This document shows positions 49,272 to 57,812 of a DNA stretch of 64,000 nt, piece by piece. Every line of letters starts with the position of its first letter. Positions within the stretch are counted from its first letter, which is position 1. Source of the DNA: Ramlibacter albus (GTDB lineage: Bacteria > Pseudomonadota > Gammaproteobacteria > Burkholderiales > Burkholderiaceae_C); assembly GCF_014297445.1 (NCBI RefSeq), contig NZ_JACORU010000005.1:310001-374000 (forward strand), read 5' to 3'. Under the pieces are notes generated by a model. The model was given only the letters and a program-made list of their open reading frames with translations. It did no database searches and had not been told where the DNA came from. The translations under genes and the position numbers were made by a program.

Positions 49272-50066
49272 TCAGTTCGTCGGCAGGTCACCCACCGGCC
49301 GGCCCAGCCAGCGCACGGCCATCTTGTCGATGTCGCCGTTCTTGCGGCCTTCGGCAATGATCTCGTTGACCTTCGCGCGCAGCTTGTCCTCGCCCTTGCC
49401 CACGCCGATGTAGTTGGGCGAATCCTTCAGCACGAACTTGAACTCGGTGCCTTTCTCGGGGTTCTTCGCCATCATCGCACCGGCCACCTGCGCGCTGGTG
49501 GCGACGGTCTGCACCTGCCCCGCGACGTACGCGGAGATCGTGGTGTTGTTGTCCTCGAAGCGGCGCAATTCCGCCGTGGGCGGCGCCACCTTGGTCAGCT
49601 CCATGTCGTCCACCGAACCGCGGGTGACCGAGATCGACTTGCCGGCGAGGTCGGCGGGGCCCTTCACCGCCAGCGTCTTCGGCGCGAAAACGGCGATGTA
49701 GAAGGGCGAGTAGGCGATGGTGAAGTCGATCACCTTCTCGCGGTCCGGGTTCTTGCCCAGCGTGGAGATGACCAGGTGCGCCTTGCCGGTCTGCAGGTAG
49801 GGGATGCGGTTGGCGGTGGTGACGGGCAGCAGTTCCACCTTCACGCCCAGCTTGGCGGCGATGTAGTTCGCCACGTCGATGTCCAGGCCCTGCGGCTTCA
49901 GGTCCGTGCCGACGAAACCGTAGGGCGGGAAGTCCGTGGGGATCGCGATCTTGATCTCCCTGGCCTTCATCACGTCGTCCAGGGCGTTCTGCGCCTGCGC
50001 GGCGCCGGCTGCGAACAGGGCAGTGGCCGCGAGGGCGGCCAGGGTGAGGCGTTTGCCGGGGTTCAT
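49272..50066 (-). CDS. polar amino acid ABC transporter substrate-binding protein
   Basis: Periplasmic receptor of 264 residues. A signal peptide ends near residue 26 (GAAQAQNAL) and the SBP_bac_3 fold follows: IKIAIPTDFPPYGFVGTDLK (38-57), PQGLDIDVANYIAAKLGVKV, ISTLGKNPDREKVIDFTIAY, and DLAGKSISVTRGSVDD. The Asp-Arg pair in NPDREK and the Arg in TRGS are the usual contacts for the amino acid carboxylate. Start overlaps the gntR stop by 4 nt. Lys/Arg/His-type or Glu/Asp-type ligands cannot be told apart by eye. Confidence 0.92.
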   Translation of the reverse strand: MNPGKRLTLAALAATALFAAGAAQAQNALDDVMKAREIKIAIPTDFPPYGFVGTDLKPQGLDIDVANYIAAKLGVKVELLPVTTANRIPYLQTGKAHLVISTLGKNPDREKVIDFTIAYSPFYIAVFAPKTLAVKGPADLAGKSISVTRGSVDDMELTKVAPPTAELRRFEDNNTTISAYVAGQVQTVATSAQVAGAMMAKNPEKGTEFKFVLKDSPNYIGVGKGEDKLRAKVNEIIAEGRKNGDIDKMAVRWLGRPVGDLPTN

Positions 50067-50821
50067 AGCACTTCTCCGAGATAGGTGGAACGGTCGGCGC
50101 GTTTCCTGCGCGCCGGGGCTGGGGAACTTGTATGCAAGACCTGTGCCTTGGCCGGCATGGGCGCGAGGGCGAGGCGCAGTTGCGCGAGCGGGTCGGGCGC
50201 GTCGGTTTCCATGTGCAGCTTCTTGCTCCAGGTACGCAGGTGGGCGGCCATCAGCTGCTCCGCCTTCTTCAGCTCACCGGCTTCGAGGGCCTCGACGATC
50301 TTCACGTGCTCGCCGCACGACTGCGCGGCGTCCACCGCGGACTGGTAGCGCATCGCCACCAGCGTGGTGCGGGCGGTGAAGTCGCGCAGCGTCTCGGCCA
50401 GCAGGCCGTTGCCCAGGCACTCGGCCAGGCACACATGGAAGTCGCCGAGCAGGAAGCTGCGCAGCCCCACGTCGCCGTCCTTGATCGCCGCCTGCTGGCT
50501 GGCGAGGTGGGAGCGCAGCCGCTTGAGCGCCGCCTTGTCCAGCGGCCTGCCTTCGCGGATGAGGCCGGTCTCGATGACGCGGCGCGCATCGAAGGTCTCC
50601 TGCGCCTCCTCCTCGGTGGGCTCCACCACGTACCAGCCGCGGCGGGCGCTCACGGTGACGATGCCGCGCACCGCAAGCCGCGTCATGGCCTCGCGCACGA
50701 TGGTGCGGCTGCAGTCGAACAGCATCGCCAGCTGCTGCTCGCCCAGGCGCGAGCCGGGCGCGAGCTTGCGGGCCATCACGGCCTCGACGATGCGTTCGCT
50801 GATCTCGGAGGAAGTCGCCAT
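50063..50821 (-). CDS. GntR/FCD-type regulator of the amino acid transport operon
   Basis: Regulator of 252 residues with the GntR winged helix at residues 5-70 (SRLGEQQLAMLFDCSRTIVR around 24-43, then EAMTRLAVRGIVTVS) and an FCD effector domain (about 80-225) with Asp and His residues that usually hold a metal and a small acid or amino acid. It is the first gene of the operon and is translationally coupled to the binding protein, so it most likely controls the importer together with itself. TGGTATACAA just upstream is a near-palindromic candidate operator. The C-terminal 25 residues are a basic, disordered tail. Confidence 0.9.
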   Translation of the reverse strand: MATSSEISERIVEAVMARKLAPGSRLGEQQLAMLFDCSRTIVREAMTRLAVRGIVTVSARRGWYVVEPTEEEAQETFDARRVIETGLIREGRPLDKAALKRLRSHLASQQAAIKDGDVGLRSFLLGDFHVCLAECLGNGLLAETLRDFTARTTLVAMRYQSAVDAAQSCGEHVKIVEALEAGELKKAEQLMAAHLRTWSKKLHMETDAPDPLAQLRLALAPMPAKAQVLHTSSPAPARRKRADRSTYLGEVL

Positions 50822-50850
50822 GCGCCTTGCCCAGCAGGTTTCGTGCCTTC

Positions 50851-50860
50851 TGGTATACAA
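50851..50860. promoter_or_regulatory. candidate GntR operator
   Basis: TGGTATACAA, 29 nt before the gntR start, is a near-palindrome around GTATAC of the type bound by FCD-class GntR regulators. Autoregulation is inferred from position. Confidence 0.4.
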
Positions 50861-50920
50861 GGTTTGCGCACCAAAGTCGACATGGCATGCACCGGTTGCG
50901 GACGGGCGGCGCACCAGCGC

Positions 50921-50970
50921 GGGTCAGGGCGGGTCAAGGCGGGTCAAGGCGGGTCAAGGCGGGTCAAGGC
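50921..50970. repeat. five tandem copies of a 10-bp repeat
   Basis: GGGTCAGGGC followed by four copies of GGGTCAAGGC. The last copy contains the amidase stop codon. The array is perfect apart from one base in the first copy, so copy number is likely to vary between strains. It lies downstream of the amidase and upstream of gntR. Confidence 0.85.
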
Positions 50971-52355
50971 GGGCGGCGGTCGCCCCAGGGTTGCGCGTGC
51001 TCGTACTGCGCGGCGAGGGCGAGTAGCTGGGCGTCCTGGCCTCGTGCGGCGACGAGGTGCAGGCCGACCGGCAGGCCGTCCACCACGCCGCAAGGCAGCG
51101 CGATCGCGGGCAGGCCGGCCGCATTGGCGAAAGCGGTGAACACGGCGTGGCCCCGCGGCGCCACCTCCTGGCCCGCGATGCGCGTGGGCCAAGGCTCTTC
51201 GGCGGGCCACGGCATCGCGGCCGCGGCGGGCGTGAGGATGAAGTCGGAGCGCGTGAAGAGCACTGCAAGGTCGCGCTCGAGCGCATGCACGGCGGCGAGT
51301 GCCTCGAACAGTGCCGCTGCATCGGAAGCCTGTGCCTCGCGCAGGCCGTTGCGGATGGCGGGCATGCACCGCGACACGTCCGGGGTTTCACCTGCGGCAA
51401 GGCCGAACTCCGCGAACGCGCTCGCGTCCTTGAGCATCCAGGCGAGGCCCGCGCCGGAGAGCGTGGGCCATGCCGCGTTCACGCGTTCGGCGATGTCGAA
51501 GGTGGGCGCTTCGTCGATGGCGTGGCCAAGCGCCTGCAAATGGCGCGCGGCTGCGGACACGCACGAAGCGATGCCGGGGTCGACCGGATGGGCGCCGAAT
51601 CGAGGCACGTAGAGAATGCGCGCTGCAGGCGGCGGGCGCAGCGTCGCAGCCGCCTCGCCCGCGACCACCTCCACGAGCCGGTGCACGTCCGCAACGGTCC
51701 GCCCGAGCGCCCCCGGCACCTCGAAGTGCAGGAAGATCTCCGGCAGCCCGCCGCCTCGCGCAACTCGCCCCGCGCTCGGCTTGAAGCCCACGAGCCCGCA
51801 ATAGGAAGCCGGCCGCCGGATCGACCCGCCGCCATCGGTGGCCAATGCCAGCGGCCCGCAGCCGGCGGCCACCGCCGCCGCCGCACCGCCGGAAGAGCCG
51901 CCCGGCGTCAGCCTCGGGTCCCAGGGATTGCGTGTGACGCCGTGGACATGGTTGTCCGTGTAGCCCTGCATCGCGAACTCCGGCGTGTTCGTCTTGCCGA
52001 AGATCACCGCGCCCGCGGCACGCAAACGCGCAACCGGCAGTTCGTCATCGCGCGGCACGAAGCCTTCGAGCAACCGGCTGCCCCAGGTGGTGGGCAGGCC
52101 GGCCGCGTGCAGGTTGTCCTTCAAGGTGAGCGGTATGCCGTCGAGCGGCCCGAGCGGTTCGCCCCGCTTCCAGCGCGCCTCGCTGGCGTGCGCGGCAACC
52201 GTCGCTCCCGCGCGATCCTCGGCGATGACCGCATTGAGCGCTTTCGTGGCCGCCAGGCGCGCGAGGCACGCGTCGAGCGCCTCGCCGGGCGTGAAGTCGC
52301 CGCGCGCGTACCCTTGCACGAGTTGCGCCGCGTCCAGGCGCCAGAGCTGCGTCAT
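50964..52355 (-). CDS. amidase signature family enzyme
   Basis: Hydrolase of 463 residues that cleaves C-N bonds of amides. The Ser-cisSer-Lys triad is intact: Lys79 in LTLKDN, Ser154 in [10 protein letters not shown] (153-160 region) and nucleophile Ser178 in [11 protein letters not shown]. The Ser154-Ser178 distance of 24 equals that in known members such as FAAH. No signal peptide, so cytoplasmic. It is not GatA, because gatB and gatC are not near. TATGAT ends 6 nt before the ATG at 52355 and there is no Shine-Dalgarno, so the mRNA is predicted leaderless. It diverges from an acyl-CoA ligase gene; the natural substrate is unknown. Confidence 0.88.
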   Translation of the reverse strand: MTQLWRLDAAQLVQGYARGDFTPGEALDACLARLAATKALNAVIAEDRAGATVAAHASEARWKRGEPLGPLDGIPLTLKDNLHAAGLPTTWGSRLLEGFVPRDDELPVARLRAAGAVIFGKTNTPEFAMQGYTDNHVHGVTRNPWDPRLTPGGSSGGAAAAVAAGCGPLALATDGGGSIRRPASYCGLVGFKPSAGRVARGGGLPEIFLHFEVPGALGRTVADVHRLVEVVAGEAAATLRPPPAARILYVPRFGAHPVDPGIASCVSAAARHLQALGHAIDEAPTFDIAERVNAAWPTLSGAGLAWMLKDASAFAEFGLAAGETPDVSRCMPAIRNGLREAQASDAAALFEALAAVHALERDLAVLFTRSDFILTPAAAAMPWPAEEPWPTRIAGQEVAPRGHAVFTAFANAAGLPAIALPCGVVDGLPVGLHLVAARGQDAQLLALAAQYEHAQPWGDRRPP

Positions 52356-52361
52356 CACCTC

Positions 52362-52367
52362 ATCATA
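52362..52367 (-). promoter_or_regulatory. -10 element (TATGAT) of the amidase gene
   Basis: On the minus strand TATGAT ends 6 nt before the ATG at 52355; leaderless type. Confidence 0.5.
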
Positions 52368-52433
52368 GGCGCGGCCGTCGCGAACGTGACCGCGCTGGGA
52401 GCATCCCTGATGCCGCGCGCGGCCCGCCTGTCG

Positions 52434-52439
52434 TAGGCT
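52434..52439 (+). promoter_or_regulatory. -10 element (TAGGCT) of the acyl-CoA ligase gene
   Basis: TAGGCT ends 7 nt before the ATG at 52447, which supports that ATG over the GTG two codons earlier. Confidence 0.4.
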
Positions 52440-52446
52440 CGTGGCG

Positions 52447-54138
52447 ATGCAACCCAGCCGTCCGCACCACAAGTTCTGGCCCAAGCGCCTGCCGCACGCC
52501 ATCACCGTCCCCGCCACCTCGCTGTGGGACAACCTCGAGATCAGCGCGCGGCGCTACCCGCACAAGAACGCTTTGGTGTTCTTCGACCGCACGACCACCT
52601 ACGCGCAGCTTCGCGAACAGGCCGAGCGCCTGGCCGCGCGGCTGGCCTCGCTCGGCGTGCGCAAGGGCGACCGCGTGGTGCTGGACATGCAGAACTGCCC
52701 GCAGCTCATCGTCGCGCACTGGGCCATCCTGCGCGCCAACGCGGTCGTCGTACCGGTCAACCCGATGAACCGCGCCGAGGAGCTGAAGCACTACATCACC
52801 GACCCCGACGCGAAGGTGGCGATCACCACCGCCGACCTTGCCGCGGAGATCGCCAAGGCCGACGCGCAACTGCCCGAGGCGCAGCGCCTCGCGCACATCA
52901 TCGTCACCCATTTCACCGATGCCTTCGACCCCGCGTCGCCGCAGACGCTGCTGCCCGACGCGTGGCGCGACTGGCTGCTGACGAAGCACCCCCTCCCGCA
53001 GCTCGCGAGCGGCAAGGCGATGGCCTGGAACGACGCACTGGACAACGCGCTGCCGCTGCCGCCGCTCGAAGTGGGCTCCACCGACCTCGCCGTGCTGCCG
53101 TACACGAGCGGCACGACGGGCCTGCCCAAGGGCTGCATGCACTTGCACAGCAGCATCATGCACAACGCCGCCGCCGCGGCCGTGTGGGGCAACGCGACGC
53201 CGGAGAATGTCACCCTGCTGGTCGTGCCGATGTTCCACATCACCGGCATGGTGAGCGTGATGCACAGCGCGATCTTCGCGGGCAGCATGCTGGTGATCAT
53301 GCCGCGCTGGGACCGCGAGCTCGCCGGCACGCTGATCTCGCGCTGGAAGGTCACCACCTGGACCAACATCCCCACGATGGTGATCGACCTGCTGGGCAGC
53401 CCCAACTTCGACAAGTTCGACCTTTCGAGCCTGCAGCACATCGGCGGCGGCGGCGCCGCGATGCCGCAGGCGGTGGCGCAGCGCCTCTTCGAGCTGTACG
53501 GCCTGCGGTATGTGGAGGGCTACGGCCTCACCGAAACCGCTGCGCCTTCGCACAGCAACCCGGTGGACCACCCCAAGCAGCAGTGCCTGGGCATCCCTTT
53601 CATGAGCTGCGACGCGCGCGTGGTGGACCCGGACACGCTCAAGGAGATGCCGGTGGGCGAGCAAGGCGAGATCATCGTGCACGGGCCCATGGTGTTCGAC
53701 GGCTACTGGAAGCGCCCCGAGGCCACGGCCGCGGCCTTCATCGAGTTCGACGGCAAGCGCTTCTTCCGCACCGGCGACCTGGGGCGGGTGGATGAAGACG
53801 GCTACTTCTTCATCACCGACCGGCTCAAGCGGATGATCAACGCGTCCGGCTTCAAGGTGTGGCCGGCGGAGGTGGAGGCGCTGATGTTCAAGCACCCCGC
53901 CATCCAGGAGGCGTGCGTCATCTCCACGAAGGACGCGTACCGCGGCGAGACGGTCAAGGCGGTGGTCGTGCTGCGTGCCTCGCACAAGGGGCAGGTGAGC
54001 GAGCAGGACGTCATCGACTGGTGCCGCGAGAACATGGCGGTGTACAAGGCGCCGAAGATCGTGCAGTTCGCGGATGCGCTGCCGAAGAGCGGGAGCGGGA
54101 AGGTGATGTGGCGGGCGTTGCAGGAGGCGGAGAGGTAA
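52447..54138 (+). CDS. AMP-dependent acyl-CoA ligase (long-chain fatty acid type)
   Basis: Adenylate-forming enzyme of 563 residues that activates a carboxylic acid with ATP and joins it to CoA. The P-loop motif YTSGTTGLPKG is at 219-229, the A5 motif GYGLTE at about 359, A7 YFFITDRLKRMI (near 455) and the C-terminal catalytic Lys in PKSGSGKVMWR. Overall wording is closest to medium/long-chain fatty acyl-CoA synthetases. The ATG at 52447 is preferred because a -10-like hexamer ends 7 nt before it. It diverges from the amidase gene. No other beta-oxidation genes are nearby. Confidence 0.92.
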   Translation: MQPSRPHHKFWPKRLPHAITVPATSLWDNLEISARRYPHKNALVFFDRTTTYAQLREQAERLAARLASLGVRKGDRVVLDMQNCPQLIVAHWAILRANAVVVPVNPMNRAEELKHYITDPDAKVAITTADLAAEIAKADAQLPEAQRLAHIIVTHFTDAFDPASPQTLLPDAWRDWLLTKHPLPQLASGKAMAWNDALDNALPLPPLEVGSTDLAVLPYTSGTTGLPKGCMHLHSSIMHNAAAAAVWGNATPENVTLLVVPMFHITGMVSVMHSAIFAGSMLVIMPRWDRELAGTLISRWKVTTWTNIPTMVIDLLGSPNFDKFDLSSLQHIGGGGAAMPQAVAQRLFELYGLRYVEGYGLTETAAPSHSNPVDHPKQQCLGIPFMSCDARVVDPDTLKEMPVGEQGEIIVHGPMVFDGYWKRPEATAAAFIEFDGKRFFRTGDLGRVDEDGYFFITDRLKRMINASGFKVWPAEVEALMFKHPAIQEACVISTKDAYRGETVKAVVVLRASHKGQVSEQDVIDWCRENMAVYKAPKIVQFADALPKSGSGKVMWRALQEAER

Positions 54139-54155
54139 GGCTCATCCGAAGGCCC

Positions 54156-54410
54156 TCATGCTGGAGTGCTGTCCTGCCGGATGTCCATGTCATCGCTCGC
54201 ATAGTGGACGAATCCCAGTTCGGAGGTTTCAACCATGATTCCGCTTGACAGCAGGGTTCCGTCTGCCATCGGCCGGGACTCGAGCCACCGTTCGAACCCA
54301 GGCAGGCACGCGCCCGCGTCGTAGTCGCAGATAACCGTGCCGCGCACATTGCCCTCGACTACAACGTGATCGCCGAGTTTGACCTTGCTTCCGTCTGTCA
54401 TGTAGCGCAT
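54156..54410 (-). CDS. small protein, candidate immunity protein for the RHS toxin
   Basis: An 84-residue cytoplasmic protein directly after the RHS C-terminal toxin region (9 nt gap). The pattern (GDHVVVEGNVRGTVICDYDA, about 13-32, then SSGIMVETSELGFVHYASDD) is a small beta-barrel-like module similar to proteins found beside polymorphic toxins, where they block the toxin. Its acidic composition (many Asp and Glu) also fits an inhibitor of a basic nuclease-type tip. Start ATG at 54410; a second ATG three codons later is possible. Position after an RHS gene is the main argument. Confidence 0.6.
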   Translation of the reverse strand: MRYMTDGSKVKLGDHVVVEGNVRGTVICDYDAGACLPGFERWLESRPMADGTLLSSGIMVETSELGFVHYASDDMDIRQDSTPA

Positions 54411-54419
54411 AGAAAATTC

Positions 54420-55664
54420 TCAGTTGGCAAATGGCTCGATCGGAACCCATGAAGGTTGGATCTGCTCGGGCTTCGCAACCCACTTTTGCTTGGCCCAGAA
54501 GCAATCGCACTTCGGATAGGGCATCTGGTTGGCAATAAAGATATTGTGATGCGATCCGTAGACTCCGTGCTGCATGACGTCATCCGGAATGACGTCAAGG
54601 GGACGGTAGGCGATCGTGCCGACCGGGATGATCCTCCCGCTGGTGGTTCGGCATGGCGGGCAAGTTCCCCCAGGAGGACAGGCCTCCGGCGTCGAGTTCC
54701 CGGCCGCATCCGGCTTGGTAAGTTCGTGCGCAGTCGACGCGACAGCAGCAGCTGTGACGATGTAGGCTGCGCCTTCGAGGAGTGGGGGCAGGATCAAGGG
54801 AAGAGCGAACGCCAGTCTCCCTGTCGGGTCTGTCTTTCGTAGCGGCGAATTCTCTGCATAGGGATAGCGATTCAGCCCGCCCGCCAACCCGATCGGGTCG
54901 GCCTGGATGTAGCCCGCTCGGGTCCGCGGATCGAACGTGCGCCATCCGTTGTCGTTCAGCCCCGTTTCCGGGTCATGGGTTTGCCCGGGGAAGCGTCCGT
55001 TGTACTCGATGGGTGGTTCGGTCGCCTTCAGGGCACCCTCGGCCCATGTCGCGAGCACGCCGGTCGGCTTGTTCGCTCCGAGTGCGGAGTACGGCCACTG
55101 CCACACGACCGCCTTGCTGCTGTCCGTGATGAGCCTCGGTGTTCCGAGGTGATCGCTGTGGATCGCATAGAGCTTGCCGTTGCGGTACATACCGATCGGA
55201 ATGGCGCTGCCGTCGTGAGTGGGCAGGTAGATGTACTCGGACGAGCCCTTGCCCTGGCTCGAGCCGTTGTCGTATTCGCCGAGGATGGCCCAGTTGGGGA
55301 TCTCACCGTCGCCGTGGATGTACGCCGTGCCGATGCTCGTCTTGGCGCCATTGCCCTTGGCGAAGATCCAGCCGAAGTTCTTGCGCAGCCAGTTGACGAA
55401 GCTGTTGCCGAGCTCCGTTTCGTTCGGTAGCGTCTGCGCTACCTCGGGCTCGCTCTTGAACACGCGCTGGCCGGTGGCCGCATGGAGGTAGCGGATGACA
55501 GCGGCTTCGCCGTCCTTCTGGATCTCGACGCGGGCGAGCCTGCCCATGTCGTTGTACTCGAAGCGGGTGGTGCTGCCCTCGTGGTAGCGGATGGTTGCGG
55601 GCCGGCGCAGCGCGTCGCGTTCGACCTTCGTGCGCCGCGCCAGCGCATCGGTGGTCTCGATCAC
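54420..55664 (-). CDS. RHS core domain and C-terminal toxin, downstream part of a frameshifted gene
   Basis: The second reading frame of one RHS gene. It continues the YD repeats (FEYNDMGRLARVEIQKDG), carries the RHS-associated core (YIYLPTHDGSAIPIGMYRNG, then YAIHSDHLGTPRLITDSSKA, GLNDNGWRTFDPRTRAGYIQ and YPYAENSPLRKTDPTGRLA), then a variable tip of about 145 residues. The tip has a short hydrophobic stretch, Cys pairs (CPPGGTCPPC) and SHHNIFIANQMPYPKCDCFW near its end. The frame has no convincing start codon of its own: the first ATG follows the junction directly and has no ribosome site. In an intact gene it would be fused to the 5' part at 55661-57715. The tip activity is unknown; Cys and His content would fit a nuclease or metal-dependent enzyme. 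Confidence 0.8.
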   Translation of the reverse strand: MIETTDALARRTKVERDALRRPATIRYHEGSTTRFEYNDMGRLARVEIQKDGEAAVIRYLHAATGQRVFKSEPEVAQTLPNETELGNSFVNWLRKNFGWIFAKGNGAKTSIGTAYIHGDGEIPNWAILGEYDNGSSQGKGSSEYIYLPTHDGSAIPIGMYRNGKLYAIHSDHLGTPRLITDSSKAVVWQWPYSALGANKPTGVLATWAEGALKATEPPIEYNGRFPGQTHDPETGLNDNGWRTFDPRTRAGYIQADPIGLAGGLNRYPYAENSPLRKTDPTGRLAFALPLILPPLLEGAAYIVTAAAVASTAHELTKPDAAGNSTPEACPPGGTCPPCRTTSGRIIPVGTIAYRPLDVIPDDVMQHGVYGSHHNIFIANQMPYPKCDCFWAKQKWVAKPEQIQPSWVPIEPFAN

Positions 55665-57715
55665 GTCCCCGTTCGCGTCGCGCCGGAAGGTGATGGTGCG
55701 ATGTCCGGGCTGGTCTCCTCCACCACTTCGTCGAAGGCCGTGGTCTTGTACTGCGTGGCTACGCCCTTGGGATCGACCACCTGCGTCAGCTGGTCGAGCG
55801 AATTGAAGGACTGCAGGGCGGAGGCGTTGTCGGGGAAGGTGGTGGCGGTGGCGCGGCGCAGCGCATCGAGTGTGTGCCGCGTCGTGCGGTTCAGCGGGTC
55901 CGTTTCGGCAATGAGCTCGCCGTTGCGGTCGTACGCCAGCTGCGTCGCCTGCCCGGATGCGCCTTGTAGTTGCGCCAGGGCATTCAGCTCGTTGAACACG
56001 CGGGATGTGACGAGCGCAATCATCCCGGTCTCGTCGCGAACCTCCTCGCGCACGGCCTGGCCGGCCGAGTCGAGGGTGTATGTGACGGATGCGCCATTGT
56101 TGTCGGCGGCGCCGATCAACCTCTGGGCCGAGTCATGCGAGTACGCGACGCTGTAGCCGTTGTGCAGCGTCGCCGAAGCGAGCCCCGCGTCGGTGTACGT
56201 CAGCGTGGTCGTTTCACCGTCGCGAGTCACCGAGACGGGCCGGCCCTTCAGGTCGCGCACATAGGTGGTGACGAGCTCGCCCGGCTCGGTCTGCTTGACG
56301 ACTCTGCCGGCGCCGTCGTATTCGAACAACGTCTCGCGGTTGAGCGGATCACGTGTCGCGATGCGATGACCCGAATCGTTGTAGCTGTATTGCCAAACGC
56401 CACCTCCCGGTTCCGTCATGGTGGCCGGCAGGTTGTTCGCGCCGTACGTCCACAACCAGGTGCGCTTCGCACCGGTGGAGGTGTCGGTGACGGTTTGCGA
56501 GAGCTTGTTGCCGCGCGAGTCCCACGTGTACTCGGTGACGCGGCCCTTCTCGTTGACCAGCAACGGCACGTTGAGGGTGGGGTGCCACTGCGTCTGCACG
56601 GCCTGTTGGTCCGGCGTGCCGGCGGCTTTCGTGACGGCCAGCGGAAGTTCGCGGTTCGCGTCCCACTCCTTGACGGTGCGCACGCCCATGAAGTCCTGCT
56701 CGACGACGGGCAGGTTGTTCGCACCGAGCGTTGTCGTGGCCGCAATGCCGGCCGCAGGGCTGCTCGTCCCGACCAGCCGCACCCGGCCGTCCCCGCCTTG
56801 CCACGTGCGGCTCGTGGTGACACCGCGCTCGTCGGTGACATCGACCGTGAGCCGGTAGAGCGACGGGTCGGCCGTGTGGCCGGCAGTGAGCGCCCCGGCG
56901 GACCCGCCGGACGGGTTCGGATAAGTGACGCTCACCTTGCCGCCGACGCCGGGGCGCGCGGATTCGACCGCGAGCCCCCGCGCGTCGTATTTGTAGATGG
57001 CGGTGGGGCTGCCGGAGCGCGCAACGCTCGTCAGCTGGCCCGGGAAGCGCGCATCGCCGTAGGCGTAGCTGCGCACCGCACCATCGGCTCCAGTTACCGC
57101 GGCGAGGCGCGAGCCTGCATCGAACGCAAAGCCGACCGAAGTGCCATCGGGCAAGCGCACCGACGCGAGCCGCCCCGCGTCGTAGCCGAACAGGATGCTG
57201 CGCGAGAACGCATTGGTCACGCGCTGCAGCTGCCCCGTGGCCGAATACGCGAACGCCATACGCCACCCGTTGGACTGCAGGATGCCCTGCAACCGCCCGC
57301 CAGCATCGAACTGCCACTGCGCCTGCGACGACGCCTGCACGTAGGTGAGACCGGCAGCACTCTCCAGCAACTGGTCCCGACCGCCCGCGGGCTGCCACGC
57401 CGCGCCGGGCTTGTCGCGATGGAAGACCACGGTGACGCCGCGCCCGAACCGGATGGCCGCCGACGCATCCCGCTTCGTCAGCGTCGCCGCCCAGTTGTGC
57501 GACCACCCCGGCCCCAGGCCCGCGTCGGCGTTGCCCGAGCTTCGGTAATGCGTCGAAAGCGTCAGCGGGTGCGGGCTCGAATCTACCCACTCGACCTCTG
57601 TTTCCTGAACGTCGCCCGTGAGCGGCTGGATCGCCGCAAGAGCCGGCCCGCCAAGCACCAGCCCCACCCACAACATGCATGCGCCAACCAGCGCACGCGC
57701 AGACCGCATCTGCAT
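55661..57715 (-). CDS. RHS/YD-repeat protein, upstream part of a frameshifted gene
   Basis: The 684-residue N-terminal part of a secreted RHS protein. A signal peptide (about residues 6-27, ending GGPALAA) is followed by a DUF6531-like start (LTGDVQETEVEWVDSSPHPL) and about a dozen YD repeats (for example GYDAGRLASVRLPDGTSVGF, TEYTWDSRGNKLSQTV). These build the shell that encloses the toxin. The frame ends after EVVEETSPD with an alien 13-residue tail, and the correct continuation lies in another frame from position 55710 down. The start is the first ATG of MQM, behind AGGGGGG. No PAAR domain is present, so export through Sec rather than a type VI spike seems likely. Confidence 0.85.
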   Translation of the reverse strand: MQMRSARALVGACMLWVGLVLGGPALAAIQPLTGDVQETEVEWVDSSPHPLTLSTHYRSSGNADAGLGPGWSHNWAATLTKRDASAAIRFGRGVTVVFHRDKPGAAWQPAGGRDQLLESAAGLTYVQASSQAQWQFDAGGRLQGILQSNGWRMAFAYSATGQLQRVTNAFSRSILFGYDAGRLASVRLPDGTSVGFAFDAGSRLAAVTGADGAVRSYAYGDARFPGQLTSVARSGSPTAIYKYDARGLAVESARPGVGGKVSVTYPNPSGGSAGALTAGHTADPSLYRLTVDVTDERGVTTSRTWQGGDGRVRLVGTSSPAAGIAATTTLGANNLPVVEQDFMGVRTVKEWDANRELPLAVTKAAGTPDQQAVQTQWHPTLNVPLLVNEKGRVTEYTWDSRGNKLSQTVTDTSTGAKRTWLWTYGANNLPATMTEPGGGVWQYSYNDSGHRIATRDPLNRETLFEYDGAGRVVKQTEPGELVTTYVRDLKGRPVSVTRDGETTTLTYTDAGLASATLHNGYSVAYSHDSAQRLIGAADNNGASVTYTLDSAGQAVREEVRDETGMIALVTSRVFNELNALAQLQGASGQATQLAYDRNGELIAETDPLNRTTRHTLDALRRATATTFPDNASALQSFNSLDQLTQVVDPKGVATQYKTTAFDEVVEETSPDIAPSPSGATRTGT

Positions 57716-57800
57716 CGGAGAGCCCCCCTCGTTGGAATCGAGGCGGACTTTAGCCACGCATATGCCTACGGACAATCTATACGCTGGTCTGCTTGACAGC

Positions 57801-57806
57801 CACAAT
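57801..57806 (+). promoter_or_regulatory. -10 element (CACAAT) of the catalase-like gene
   Basis: CACAAT ends 6 nt before the ATG at 57813. A TTGACA just upstream (57793-57798) is too close to be its -35 box. Confidence 0.4.
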
Positions 57807-57812
57807 AGCCCC

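Noticed and set aside
50921..50970. CRISPR-like array
   Set aside because: The repeats are directly adjacent 10-mers without spacers, so this is a simple tandem repeat.
54420..55664. Independent RHS gene starting at its first ATG
   Set aside because: The frame starts inside a YD repeat, has no ribosome site, and continues the upstream frame exactly once a small shift is allowed.
57793..57806. TTGACA and CACAAT as a -35/-10 pair for the catalase-like gene
   Set aside because: They are only 2 bp apart; a promoter needs about 17 bp.
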